From Gottfriedia acidiceleris (GTDB taxonomy: Bacteria; Bacillota; Bacilli; Bacillales; Bacillaceae_G): a DNA stretch of 56,257 bases. Position 1 is the first letter of the stretch. Every line of letters starts with the position of its first letter. The stretch spans positions 1 to 56,257 of the forward strand of contig NZ_SCFN01000027.1 in NCBI RefSeq assembly GCF_004138285.1, given 5' to 3'. Below the pieces are notes generated by a model. That model ran no database searches and was not told the DNA's origin. It saw only the letters and a list, made by a program, of their open reading frames with translations. Of this stretch, positions 1-7,886 are shown piece by piece. A program made the position numbers and the translations under genes.

Positions 1-347
1 ATTTCGTTTGGATTTAACCTAGGATAAACGGGTACTGCGCCAATTTTCATAAACTTAGTCCTTGGATCACCAGTAACAGGCTGCACTAACAATCCACTAT
101 AACTTATCCCAAGTGCCAATCCATTTGGTTTTTTTCCATGATTTACAGTGACTTCTTTTATGGTTATCTGTCTAAGACCTTTGTTAAAAATTTGAAAAAC
201 GACTTCCTTTTTTCCTTCTACCTTTGTGTTAGTAGAAATCCCATCAATTTGAATTGGGTTACTGTATTGAACAAATGTATAGAAAACAACACCCGCAAGT
301 AATAGGATAGAAGAAAATACAATTATTATGATTGTTTTTTTTTTCAA
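1..347 (-). CDS. Membrane-anchored hypothetical protein, 3' end cut by window edge
   Basis: The reading frame runs leftward from a TTG at 345-347 and leaves the window still open, so only the N-terminal ~115 residues are visible. They start with Lys-Lys-Lys and a single hydrophobic segment (IIIIVFSSILLLAGVVF), followed by an extracytoplasmic, beta-rich looking stretch (VEGKKEVVFQIFNKGLRQIT). The start is chosen because GGGAGTGAGAGG lies just upstream and no ATG is in frame. It looks like a signal-anchor or exported protein of Bacillaceae type. No family was recognised. Confidence 0.55.
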   Translation of the reverse strand, partial: MKKKTIIIIVFSSILLLAGVVFYTFVQYSNPIQIDGISTNTKVEGKKEVVFQIFNKGLRQITIKEVTVNHGKKPNGLALGISYSGLLVQPVTGDPRTKFMKIGAVPVYPRLNPNE

Positions 348-413
348 CCTCTCACTCCCATTTTACCTAGCTTATATAGCAATATACTCTTTGTAAATTC
401 TTCTATATTCTTA

Positions 414-577
414 TGCAACTAAACTGCCAGTTAGTGCAACAAAAAAAGACCACCGAATGATATTATCCCCTTATAGTAGACACACAAAAAAGCCCATCCG
501 ATAATAAGGATAGGTAGTCTACTATTGGGGGATATTATCGAAGCAGTCTATCGTTGTACAACTAATGTATGCGTTAT
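414..577. repeat. Three-hairpin dispersed repeat, copy 1, interrupted by a small insertion
   Basis: The left hairpin (AACTAAACTGCCAGTTAGT) and the first half of the central hairpin (GACCACCGAA) are separated from the second half (CGAAGCAGTC) and from the right palindrome (ACTAATGTATGCGTTA) by 81 inserted bases. Comparison with the uninterrupted copy at 49253-49334 shows the parts belong together. The element lies directly 3' of the minus-strand acetyltransferase gene. The central hairpin would have been its intrinsic terminator before the insertion. Confidence 0.75.
458..538. mobile_element. MITE-like 81-bp inverted-repeat insertion
   Basis: The left end reads ATATTATCCCCTTATAGTAG and the right end, read on the other strand, ATAATATCCCCCAATAGTAG. 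The ends match at about 19 of 23 positions. The tetranucleotide CGAA flanks both sides (454-457 and 539-542) but occurs once in the uninterrupted repeat copy near 49283, as expected of a target-site duplication. The element carries no coding capacity. The parent transposase family is not known; IS3-like ends are one possibility. Confidence 0.6.
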
Positions 578-649
578 TTTCAATAACAATTCCTCAATAG
601 ATACTTAAGTTGCTACTTGCTGGAAACGAAAATTTCGTGGAAAAGACGC

Positions 650-1249
650 TTATTCTATTTTGTTTAATATTGGTCTTTGATTAGTCAAATTCATTTGAAA
701 GTACTCCTGTTGGAGAATGCCGTAGATTCCGCAATCCTTGTATTGATTATTTTTTCGAACCATATGTCTAATAATGCCTTCTCGTTTCATCCCTACTTTT
801 AACATAATTTTACCCGATGCAGGGTTATCAATTCCATGTGTTGCCGATATCTTATGAATATTCATAAAGCGGAATGCAAATTCAACAACTGCCTGTAATG
901 CTTCTGTTCCATAGCCCTGATTCCACCAATTAAAACCTATGTCGTATCCAACCTCACAATTTTCGGTATCTTCATTGATATTATAAAGGTCAATCGTTCC
1001 GATTAATTCCCCACTTTCCTTTAGGACAATTCCCCAATAACAAAACTTATCGCTTTCATATTGTTTAGTAATTTCAGTCAGTCGATTGATTGTTTCGGAA
1101 ATCGTTTTATGTGGTCCTTTAATTAAATTATCCATTACGCGATGGTCTGAGAATATGAAGTCAAACATTCTATTTGCATCATTCATTTCCATTTTTCTTA
1201 AAATAAGTCTTTTTGTTTCAATCATTGGTGCCACTTTATAATTAATCAT
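650..1249 (-). CDS. GNAT family N-acetyltransferase (RimJ/RimL type)
   Basis: This is a 199-residue cytoplasmic acetyltransferase that should transfer an acetyl group from acetyl-CoA to an amine; the substrate is unknown. It opens with the usual family signature (METKRL-like IETKRLILRKM near residue 10). The middle holds GYDIGFNWWNQGYGTEAL, the acetyl-CoA pyrophosphate-binding Q/R-x-x-G-x-G/A region in Tyr-Gly form, followed by the helix AVVEFAF. The C-terminal part shows NxAS(G)KIMLKVGMKREG, also typical of RimJ/RimL relatives. It lies downstream of the broken nucleotidyltransferase and a 25-residue ORF on the same strand, with short spacers, so co-transcription is likely. The length is normal for the family. 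Confidence 0.88.
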   Translation of the reverse strand: MINYKVAPMIETKRLILRKMEMNDANRMFDFIFSDHRVMDNLIKGPHKTISETINRLTEITKQYESDKFCYWGIVLKESGELIGTIDLYNINEDTENCEVGYDIGFNWWNQGYGTEALQAVVEFAFRFMNIHKISATHGIDNPASGKIMLKVGMKREGIIRHMVRKNNQYKDCGIYGILQQEYFQMNLTNQRPILNKIE

Positions 1250-1259
1250 ACAATCATCT

Positions 1260-1337
1260 TCACCTTTGCAATTTATTTCTTAAAGAATTCTGTATACTAT
1301 AAAAAATCATTTCTTCTACCGAAGATATATCCCACAT
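1260..1337 (-). CDS. Possible 25-residue small protein or displaced gene tail
   Basis: An ATG with a strong AGGAGG site 7 bases upstream opens a 25-codon frame (MWDISSVEEMIFYSIQNSLR...), ending just before the acetyltransferase start. It begins 11 bases after the restored stop of the nucleotidyltransferase frame. It may be a true small peptide translationally linked to the acetyltransferase. It may also be the C-terminal remnant of a longer nucleotidyltransferase. No family was recognised. Confidence 0.35.
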   Translation of the reverse strand: MWDISSVEEMIFYSIQNSLRNKLQR

Positions 1338-1348
1338 TTGGACTCCTC

Positions 1349-1719
1349 CTAATTGGAAAACAATTCATTATTAAAATAATTTTCCACAAAGTCGATTTCA
1401 CGTTTAAGTCTTTTGTCGCTAATACAGATACATTGAATTCGAGTCCGCTTTCTAGAAAGGCAATGAGCAAATAGATATCTTTTCGGAGAGTGACCTTTTT
1501 AATAAAAAAAGTACCTAATTCACAAAGTGATTGATCAACGATTTTTGTCGCACACACTACATCATCTGCTGTCGATATCATTAAATCAATATCAGAATAC
1601 TCAACTTTATATCCAATTACACCAGATCCTATTTGGACGATTCCCTCAATCAAATCTGATCCCTTTAACTTTTTGACGATATTGTTAAAATACCATTCTC
1701 TTTCCTCTTGACTATACAT
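1349..1719 (-). pseudogene. Nucleotidyltransferase-domain protein with a frameshift
   Basis: The N-terminal ~105 residues read as a minimal nucleotidyltransferase fold: IVQIGSGVIGYKVEYSDIDLMI holds the G-S motif and the paired Asp (D-x-D) that bind metal in this superfamily. After ATK, at an A4 run near 1417, the frame goes off into an unlikely sequence that ends at 1297. Adding one A restores RLKREIDFVENYFNNELFSN followed by a stop at 1349, a natural charged C-terminus of 123 residues. Either one base has been lost or the run was misread. Antibiotic nucleotidyltransferases share this motif, but at about 123 residues the protein is much shorter than those enzymes, so no substrate is claimed. 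Confidence 0.6.
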
Positions 1720-1768
1720 ATTCGCAACTCTTACAAGTTCACACTTTATATTAACTAACCTAATAATT

Positions 1769-1918
1769 TTATATTATATGTTTCATATGAAAAATCCTTT
1801 TTTGTTCAACTAAAATACCAAATAGTAAATAATGAGCCTGATCAGCTCTCAGATATTTGGCAACTAACTCATGCGTTAGTTCCTCAAGATCACGAGTCGC
1901 TATTTTTTTAAAAATCAC
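1769..1918 (-). other. Possible 49-residue ORF or gene fragment
   Basis: A GTG-initiated frame of 49 codons encodes a plausible soluble sequence (DLEELTHELVAKYLRADQAH). It overlaps a palindrome, ACTAACTCATGCGTTAGT at 1863-1880, that resembles the right arm of the dispersed repeat. No Shine-Dalgarno site is visible and no family was recognised. It may be a fragment of a lost gene, or the coding look may be a coincidence of the repeat. Confidence 0.25.
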
Positions 1919-1975
1919 ACATTTTTAACTTTGAAGTGTATTTCAAATGATAATTATATTAAATTTTAGTGGAAG

Positions 1976-2122
1976 TTAGTACAAAAAAAATGGACCAATT
2001 GAACTCATTAAAACAAGTTCAGAAATTGTCAATTTAGAAATAGAGTTTCTTCCAGCTACTCTTAATAAAAGCGTTCCCATGATAACAATTAGCACTGCTT
2101 TCCAAACAAAATCAATTTGCAT
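1976..2122 (-). pseudogene. Truncated DUF421 (YetF-like) membrane protein remnant
   Basis: 48 codons from an ATG read MQIDFVWKAVLIVIMGTLLL, then RVAGRNSISKLTISELVLMS and SIGPFFLY, and stop. This is the first transmembrane helix plus the conserved R-x-A-G-R-x-S/K-x-S-x-x-T segment of DUF421 membrane proteins, which are normally 170-230 residues. Everything after the second helix is missing, and no rescue frame continues downstream. DUF421 genes are often neighbours of ger operons, and this one lies just downstream of a GerA-type gene, so it is probably a deletion relic of such an operon. Confidence 0.6.
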
Positions 2123-2168
2123 ATAATCATCCTTTTTAACTTAATTTTCCAAAGTATCTTTTAAATAC

Positions 2169-2210
2169 AAAAAAGCAGTGCAAATCCATATGTGAATTAC
2201 ACTACTTTTT
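2169..2210 (-). terminator. Intrinsic terminator of the GerA-type gene
   Basis: On the minus strand AAAAAGTAGTG pairs with CACTGCTTTTTT around an 18-base loop, giving a stem followed by a T run. It overlaps the last codons and stop of the germination gene at 2202. Confidence 0.65.
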
Positions 2211-3629
2211 ATTGAACTCTTTATTCGGAAAAGAATGTATTTTGTTGTTCAATTTTTTCAAATTACTTCTGAAGAAAATGTCTTGAAACTCATTAGGTCT
2301 AAAAGGGATAATTGGAGAAAGAAAAGGAACACCAACAGAGTCTAATTGAGAAAAATATATAATTATTGCTGTAGTTAAAATCATCATACCTTGAAATCCA
2401 GTAAAATATCCAACTGTAATATATAAAATCCTTAATGTAAATATCGCACTAGTTTGTCCTCTTATAGCTACAGGGTAACCAAGTAAAACACTTAGGCTAG
2501 TTATAACTAAACTTGCTGGATGTAAAAAATCGGCTGAAATAGAAGCATCACCGATGGAAATAGTTGCAATCAAAGTAAGAAGTAAAATCATATTTTTAGG
2601 AGCTCTAGCTACCAAATCTACTAATATTTTTAGCAAAATTAATAAAATTAAAACTTCTGCGTGCGTAGGTAAAAGATCATCTTTGAAAACTTCTTCCTGA
2701 ATTTTTTTACTAAAACTATTACTATAAAATTTATCCAATGTTACATATATTCCTGGAAGAAATATAGCAATAAAAAAACCAGCAAATCTAATTAATCGAT
2801 TGATTCCCTTTCCATATTTAGAATGGAAATCATCTGCTGATTGGAAAAAATCAACAAAAAGAGCAGGAGCAATTATAGCATGTGGATTTCCATCAACAAA
2901 CACAATAACTTTTCCTTCTAATATCGCTGACGAAGCGGTGTCAATCCTCTCAGTTGTCATTATAAGGTCTACAAATGTACGTTTTCCTTCGATTGCTTCT
3001 TCTACAATTCTAGACTCTAATATATAGTTTGTAGTTAATTTTGATATCCGTTCTTTTACTTTTTTTAAAACATTTTTATCAACTAAACCATTTAAATAAA
3101 CGATAGAAACGTCTGTTTTAGAGATTGAGCCATATGAATTGGTTTCAATTGCTAGTTCTGGGGTTTTTAAAATACTTCTAATGATATTTAAATTCGAATT
3201 TATTTTTTCAGTGAAACCAATTACTGGACCTTTCATTGAACGTTCACCAAAAACTTCTTGAATACCACGTTCTTTCCAATCCTGTGTAGCCACTAATATT
3301 CCCGATACTTTTCCTTTAAATGAAATGAATGTGTATCCGTTAGTTATAGCATTTTCAATTTCTTTGTAAGTGCTAACTGTCTTGCAATTCAGTGCAGGTA
3401 TTATAGATGGAATTTGTTCCTTCATGTTAGTATTTTTATAACTATTCGGTAAATTTTGTTGAAGCGGTTCAATGATGTATTTTTGAATGTCATCTGTCTT
3501 TACAACTGTATTTAAATAATAGATTGTTACACTATCATCTACTAATTGTCTTTTTTGAAAGTCACTTGCAAGTTTGAATTTTCGTTCGAGTTGTTTAGAG
3601 AAATCAGCCTCTATTGATGACGAGTACAT
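2202..3629 (-). CDS. GerA-family spore germination protein (A subunit type)
   Basis: This 475-residue protein belongs to the GerA/GerK/GerB A-subunit family, inner-membrane components of nutrient germinant receptors in spores. The N-terminal soluble domain (residues ~1-255) shows family blocks such as VSIVYLNGLVDKNVL and the loop before FVDGNPHAIIAPALFVDFFQ. The C-terminal half holds about five hydrophobic helices (FFIAIFLPGIYVTL, EVLILLILLKILVDL, the GDASISADFLHPASLVI region, FTLRILYITVGYF). Normal A subunits are ~480-530 residues, so this is slightly short but complete. No B (transporter-like) or C (lipoprotein) partner follows; only a DUF421 fragment is present. It is therefore an orphan subunit, either working with partners encoded elsewhere or left from a decayed operon. 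The start follows a weak AGGTGGTAG-like site. Confidence 0.88.
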   Translation of the reverse strand: MYSSSIEADFSKQLERKFKLASDFQKRQLVDDSVTIYYLNTVVKTDDIQKYIIEPLQQNLPNSYKNTNMKEQIPSIIPALNCKTVSTYKEIENAITNGYTFISFKGKVSGILVATQDWKERGIQEVFGERSMKGPVIGFTEKINSNLNIIRSILKTPELAIETNSYGSISKTDVSIVYLNGLVDKNVLKKVKERISKLTTNYILESRIVEEAIEGKRTFVDLIMTTERIDTASSAILEGKVIVFVDGNPHAIIAPALFVDFFQSADDFHSKYGKGINRLIRFAGFFIAIFLPGIYVTLDKFYSNSFSKKIQEEVFKDDLLPTHAEVLILLILLKILVDLVARAPKNMILLLTLIATISIGDASISADFLHPASLVITSLSVLLGYPVAIRGQTSAIFTLRILYITVGYFTGFQGMMILTTAIIIYFSQLDSVGVPFLSPIIPFRPNEFQDIFFRSNLKKLNNKIHSFPNKEFNKK

Positions 3630-4046
3630 TCTACCACCTACGACTAAGAATACTTTTATTAATTAGTATTATCTATCGAAAATCATTTATTCAAAAATCC
3701 TTTAAGTATTGAATTAGTTCATTTAGAAGTCCTTGTTATTATTGAATTGATATGAACGAAACTGTCAACTCACCATAACCAAATGGTTTTAATTTTATGT
3801 TTTTGTCTGTTTTTAAGAAAACTTATTCTAGACTACCAACCTAGTTTTTATTTTTACTAAGTCTGTGAATTATCATTCTTTTAAGTCAGAATAGAAGCTT
3901 TTATTTTCAAATCTAAAGAATAACTACCTTAAAATTCCAAGCATATGTATCTCCTATTGTAATAAAAATGGACTACCTAAGTAGTCCGTAGCTGTTCAAC
4001 AAACGCATGCGTTAATTGAACAACTGCCACAAAAAAATGCACGATT
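3630..4046. other. Intergenic region with repeat copy 2
   Basis: No coding frame is supported here. The left ~300 bases (3630-3960), upstream of the germination gene, are plain AT-rich DNA and probably hold its promoter, which I cannot place. The right part holds the repeat at 3960-4023. Confidence 0.5.
3960..4023 (-). repeat. Dispersed hairpin repeat, copy 2, acting as terminator
   Basis: It has two hairpins: GGACTACCTAAGTAGTCC at 3970-3987, followed on the minus strand by TTTTTATT, and the palindrome around ACGCATGCGT at 3994-4021. It lies 3' of the minus-strand gene ending at 4047, so the first hairpin plus T run makes a good intrinsic terminator for that gene. Confidence 0.7.
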
Positions 4047-4598
4047 TTATTCAGTGTTTTGATTATCTTTTTCATATATCTCATAGAATTCAACAAAAAT
4101 CTGAAAACTAGTAATGTAACCTGCCATCATACTTTGATATTCCCTGTTAATTTTCATTTTTGAATCTGTCTTATGTTTCTTTATGTCTTCAATCCATTTT
4201 TCGAATACGTCACAATTACCAATAATGATGCTTCGATTTTCTTTTTCTTGTGGTGAAATGGTTCCTAAATTTATTTGACGCAATTTTTTTCTCGCCACTT
4301 GCACTTTATTTAACATACCACCAAGATCTTCGTATTTCATACGTACCTTATTCTCACTGAGTAACCATGTTTGTTCATACATATTAAGAATCGATTGTGT
4401 TTGTTTATCTATTTCATAGTTCTTTTTGAAATCATCTATCCCCTTTTCATAGTCTTTCACAGCAACGTTATACGGATCATACGTTACCGATTTATTTACA
4501 CTGAAAAATGAATAGGGAAAAAACCATGTCACAATGCCTAGAAATAACATCACGATTCCGACTACGACCAGAATAATAATCTTTGTACTTTTTTTCAT
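4047..4598 (-). CDS. Membrane-anchored hypothetical protein
   Basis: This 183-residue protein starts MKKSTKIIILVVVGIVMLFL. The internal ATG at 4598 is preferred over one seven codons upstream because GAGGAGAG precedes it at the right distance. There is one N-terminal transmembrane anchor (residues ~5-27), then a predominantly helical, Lys/Glu-rich extracytoplasmic domain with probable coiled-coil stretches (NKVQVARKKLRQI, EKWIEDIKKHK). The arrangement resembles LemA-like or other helical-bundle surface proteins, but no signature allows assignment. A repeat-borne terminator follows. Neighbouring genes are also small membrane or lipoproteins, with no clear common function. Confidence 0.6.
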   Translation of the reverse strand: MKKSTKIIILVVVGIVMLFLGIVTWFFPYSFFSVNKSVTYDPYNVAVKDYEKGIDDFKKNYEIDKQTQSILNMYEQTWLLSENKVRMKYEDLGGMLNKVQVARKKLRQINLGTISPQEKENRSIIIGNCDVFEKWIEDIKKHKTDSKMKINREYQSMMAGYITSFQIFVEFYEIYEKDNQNTE

Positions 4599-4702
4599 AC
4601 TTCTCTCCTCGTATTTCATTTTTACAGATTTTTGAAGAAGAAAAATAACTTATTATTTATACTCATTAATAAGGCATCAATACCTTCATCGTAATTCAAC
4701 TA

Positions 4703-4764
4703 ATAAAAAATGGACTACCGAAGCAGTCCATAGTTGTTGAACTAACGCTAGCGTGAGTTCAACT
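4703..4764 (-). repeat. Dispersed hairpin repeat, copy 3, acting as terminator
   Basis: TGGACTACCGAAGCAGTCCA at 4711-4730 is a 6-bp stem-loop with a partly paired interior. On the minus strand it is followed by TTTTTTATT. The palindrome TTGAACTAACGCTAGCGT plus AGTTCAA lies at 4737-4762. It sits 17 bases past the restored stop of the lipoprotein gene at 4781, as expected of its terminator. Confidence 0.75.
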
Positions 4765-4780
4765 ACTTCAATCATCCTTC

Positions 4781-5211
4781 TTAATTTTGGGGTTTCACAT
4801 TAAATTCAGCAACTTCAGTATAAACTCTGTTGTTACCCTCACTCCATTTTAACGTAAACGATAAATGACTATTTTTTTGGAGTAAATGCTTTCTTCATAA
4901 TCGTAACTTCCAAATGTTTCTAGAGGTGTTTGAGGACTCACGTTCTCATATTCTAGTTTTGTTTTATCGTAATTCGATACAGTTAAGTGAAGTACATTTT
5001 TTTCTCCCAAATACGTAATCGACGTATCATAAACCCATTTTTTATGATTTAGTCTTGGAGTTACTTTAATATCCCAATTCTTAATCATTTTCGTTTGTTT
5101 AACACCTAATGTTTTCGATTGATCCGTTTCGTTGCTGGTATTCATTAATGTACATGCAGACATAAAAAGAAAGAATGTTAGATTCAATGTTAAAAAGTAT
5201 CGTTTTTTCAT
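4781..5211 (-). pseudogene. Small lipoprotein gene with a one-base frameshift
   Basis: Translation should start at the ATG ending at 5211, after AGGAGTGTTT. The N-terminus is a lipoprotein signal, MKKRYFLTLNLTFFLFMSAC, with lipobox F-M-S-A-C. The mature part is Lys/Asn-rich and unrecognised. In the sequence as given the frame ends at 4849 with an odd tail after a run of seven A. Adding one A gives SHLSFTLKWSEGNNRVYTEV followed by AEFNVKPQN and a stop at 4781, a far more natural end, for a total of 143 residues. The gene is therefore recently broken, phase-variable, or affected by a read error. Another short lipoprotein lies upstream at 5362-5712. Confidence 0.6.
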
Positions 5212-5361
5212 AAACACTCCTATGCTGTTATTACTCTCTATATTCAGAAGATTTATTAACACTTTTCCTTTTCTTAATGAACTAAACTGCAATAGTGAAA
5301 TAGGTGCTGATCGCTCAGCTTCTTAGTTTAAGCTATTAATATTAAATATAGATCTACTTTG

Positions 5362-5712
5362 TTAATTCATTAATTGCTCTTGAAGTAAATTTGTTGTTTT
5401 TGAACCAAGTTTGTAAACGTTACCCTTGTACGAATAGATACTTTGGTTGTAATTTACTTGAAACTCCTCTTTCTTACCATCATCATTAATAAATGTAAGT
5501 GTTAAATCAGGTGTTTCGATTTGTTCGTTTTGGGATTTATTTGTTTCAAACCCTTTTTTAACAGACTTGATTAATTTACTATCGTTATCTATCGAATAAA
5601 TAATAGTATTAAAGGATGTAACGCCTACAATTGCGACTGTTTGACAAATTTTACTCTCAGTTTTTGTTTTCGTTGAACAACTAAATAAAAAAAGTGTGCA
5701 AGCCAAAACCAT
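5362..5712 (-). CDS. Hypothetical small lipoprotein
   Basis: This frame encodes up to 116 residues with a lipoprotein-like start (MVLACTLFLFSC followed by Ser-Thr-Lys). The rest is a small soluble domain rich in Asn, Lys and Thr (e.g. LTLTFINDDGKKEEFQVNYN). The start is doubtful. A perfect AAGGAGG lies 19 bases before the first ATG, too far, and no ATG, GTG or TTG occurs between them, only a run of eight A. A changed start codon or rare ATA initiation is possible. It is in tandem with the lipoprotein at 4781-5211, and the two may form one accessory unit. No family recognised. Confidence 0.5.
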   Translation of the reverse strand: MVLACTLFLFSCSTKTKTESKICQTVAIVGVTSFNTIIYSIDNDSKLIKSVKKGFETNKSQNEQIETPDLTLTFINDDGKKEEFQVNYNQSIYSYKGNVYKLGSKTTNLLQEQLMN

Positions 5713-6329
5713 TAATATTTTTTTTGCTGTGCCTCCTTAAGTTTAAATACCTTTTAAGTAAATAGTTCTAATAGTCACCATTTTTTTAAAAATCATTAAA
5801 CGAAACTTTAATAATATTAGTGTAATATTTTTAAAATTTTACGTAAATTGGGGGAAATTATAAAATGAATAGTATATTTTCGACGTAAAATTATATAATA
5901 TTACTCAATAAAAAATGCCGAGACATTGAAATAAAGTAATATTTACTCATAACATAAATAAAAATAAACATTTCAAGTGAAAATTAACTTCTTTAACTTG
6001 GGGGAAAACGGAAATCCTCTTGAATTCTGTATTATTTAACAAAGTCTTTAAAATTTAAAAAAGAACTTCATTTTTGAAGTTCTTTTTTTGTTTCTTATAG
6101 AACTAACGCACTGCGTTAAATTAGTAATCAATATTAGAAACGAATTAGACCTGCTTTATTATCATATAAATTAGCAAGAGGCTTTATCAATAAAGTAAAT
6201 CACCTTCTCAATTTAAAATTAAATTAAGTTGAAGATTTTTGATCAATTTTGGGGCAGTTACCATTTTCCAAATTCTATATCCAATAAACAACTTTTTTAG
6301 TTTCAAAAATGTAAAATAGGTGGGGGTTT
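5713..6329. other. 617-base intergenic region
   Basis: No convincing gene is present. It contains two TTGGGGGAAA boxes (near 5848 and 5999). The first is followed by a seven-codon frame (MNSIFST). A hairpin with T run lies at 6061-6090, and a lone palindrome resembling the right arm of the dispersed repeat (ACTAACGCACTGCGTTA) near 6101-6117. A small transcript ending at the 6061 hairpin is possible but unproven. Confidence 0.4.
6061..6090. terminator. Bidirectional intrinsic terminator hairpin
   Basis: AAGAACTTCA pairs with TGAAGTTCTT around TTTT, with A-rich sequence before and a T run after, so it can work on either strand. No gene that obviously needs it is visible to the left on the plus strand. 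Confidence 0.7.
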
Positions 6330-6848
6330 ATGGAAAATAAAGGATTGAGTAATAAACCAAAGTACAAAGGAATAGGTGGTTGGTTAATTTTAATTATGAT
6401 TGGTTTAATTATAAGATTCATTTATTCTACACTTTATACCCTTGTAATATTAACCTATACACTACCCAAATATTGGTCCTATTTAATTAAACCCGATTAC
6501 ACTTTATGGGCTACCGGATTTATTATTGCTTCTGTCGATAGTATCCTTCTGGTAATAGTACCTATAATTCTTCTCGTATTGATGTTTAAAAAAAGTCGAT
6601 TGTTTCCGAAAGTTATGATTATCTGGTTAATTAGCGAAGCAGTTTTGGGACTTCTAATTACAGTTTTCGAGATAAGTATATATTCGAATATAACAGGTTA
6701 TGATCTTTTTCGTTACAGTATTCCTATCATATCTGCAGTAATTTTGGTACCATATTTTCATGTATCAAAAAGAGTGAAAGCCACATTTTTGAATGTAAAT
6801 ACTGAAAATAAAGAAGGAACTACCACTGATACTACCTTACCCGACTAA
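6330..6848 (+). CDS. DUF2569 family membrane protein
   Basis: This 172-residue integral membrane protein has four predicted helices: ~20-45 (GGWLILIMIGLIIRFIYS), ~60-85, ~92-113 and ~130-150. The GIGGWLILI-x-x-GL motif right after a short hydrophilic N-terminus is the hallmark of DUF2569, whose role is unknown. The start follows AGGTGGGGG at 7 bases. A strong intrinsic terminator follows, so it is a single-gene unit, transcribed against its neighbours. Length and helix pattern are normal for the family. The C-terminal 20 residues are hydrophilic and probably cytoplasmic. Confidence 0.8.
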   Translation: MENKGLSNKPKYKGIGGWLILIMIGLIIRFIYSTLYTLVILTYTLPKYWSYLIKPDYTLWATGFIIASVDSILLVIVPIILLVLMFKKSRLFPKVMIIWLISEAVLGLLITVFEISIYSNITGYDLFRYSIPIISAVILVPYFHVSKRVKATFLNVNTENKEGTTTDTTLPD

Positions 6849-6854
6849 TTATTT

Positions 6855-6884
6855 AACCCTTGCATTATAGTGCAAGGGTTTTAA
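6855..6884 (+). terminator. Intrinsic terminator of the DUF2569 gene
   Basis: AACCCTTGCA pairs perfectly with TGCAAGGGTT around TTATAG, followed by TTAATT. The stem is 10 bp. Confidence 0.85.
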
Positions 6885-7140
6885 TTCGATTGCAAAGATT
6901 CCACCTAATGTACCTTTCATATTTAATTTGTTGAGGAATTCATCATGTTCCACTAAAATTGCCTCAAAACAATCCGCCTCACTCTATTACACTAAACTGC
7001 CAGTTAGTTGCATAAGAAAATAAACAAATCTAAAAGATCACTTTTTAAATAATCATCTTTTATGACACGATTATTTTCTACTAGATTTAATTAAAATAAT
7101 TACTGCATAATTCCAAATATAAATAGAGCCCTTAACAAAC

Positions 7141-7710
7141 TTACTCTTCATTCAAATGATAGATTACCTGCACAACTCCAGAAGAAAACGTTCTAGTATT
7201 CATCATGATTAAATTCTTTCTCTCTTTTATGTCAACAAACAAAGGTTTTCCTTCTCCCAATATAACGGGATGAATTGATAATCTAAATTCATCTACTAGC
7301 CCTAAATTTATAAATGATGTAATAAGGCTTGATCCGCCATACAACCAAATGTCTTTACCTTGCTTTTCCTTCAATTTATTTACTTCTTCAATTATATTTT
7401 CATTTATAAATGTTGCTTTATTTTCATCTTTTGATTGATTTCTGGAAAACACATATTTTTCCTTGCTATGAACTAAATTCCACATTTCTTTATCAGATTC
7501 TGAGTCATCTATACTTGGAATATAATTTCCCCATAAATCATAGCTTTTTCGACCATATAAAATAGTATCTATTTGATTCAAGAAATTTGTGAATTCCATT
7601 TCAGGATCCATTATGCACCAATCAACTTCTCCGTTTTTTCCTTCTATAAAACCATCTAATGTAACCGCTAAATCTAAAATTATTTTTCTTTGTTTTATGC
7701 TATTTGACAA
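7141..7710 (-). CDS. Dihydrofolate reductase / RibD C-terminal domain protein
   Basis: This 189-residue cytoplasmic protein is of the YyaP/YwjB kind. It begins with ILDLAVTLDGFIEGKNGEVD, the typical S/T-LDGxIA-like NADPH-site strand. Further blocks are IDTILYGRKSYDLW, the nucleotide-binding turn DIWLYGGSSLITSFINLGLV, and DEFRLSIHPVILGEGKPLF, which matches the C-terminal signature of the RibD reductase superfamily. It is therefore a probable NAD(P)H-dependent reductase of unknown substrate; classic folate DHFR and RibD partners are absent nearby. It is monocistronic on the minus strand. A lone copy of a repeat-like left arm (AACTGCCAGTTAGTT, near 6996) lies downstream. Confidence 0.88.
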   Translation of the reverse strand: MSNSIKQRKIILDLAVTLDGFIEGKNGEVDWCIMDPEMEFTNFLNQIDTILYGRKSYDLWGNYIPSIDDSESDKEMWNLVHSKEKYVFSRNQSKDENKATFINENIIEEVNKLKEKQGKDIWLYGGSSLITSFINLGLVDEFRLSIHPVILGEGKPLFVDIKERKNLIMMNTRTFSSGVVQVIYHLNEE

Positions 7711-7886
7711 AACTGTTCCTCCTACTTTCGTTTAGACATTTTTTAATCTTATAACCCTCACTTATAATGAAATCGAATACTTGTTCTTATTTTGATTATA
7801 ACAAGCAGGCTTAGAGCTATCAAATATCGATATTTTAGTTTAAAAGAACTAAAAACATCATGTTTTGCTATTTTAGAACGTGTATT

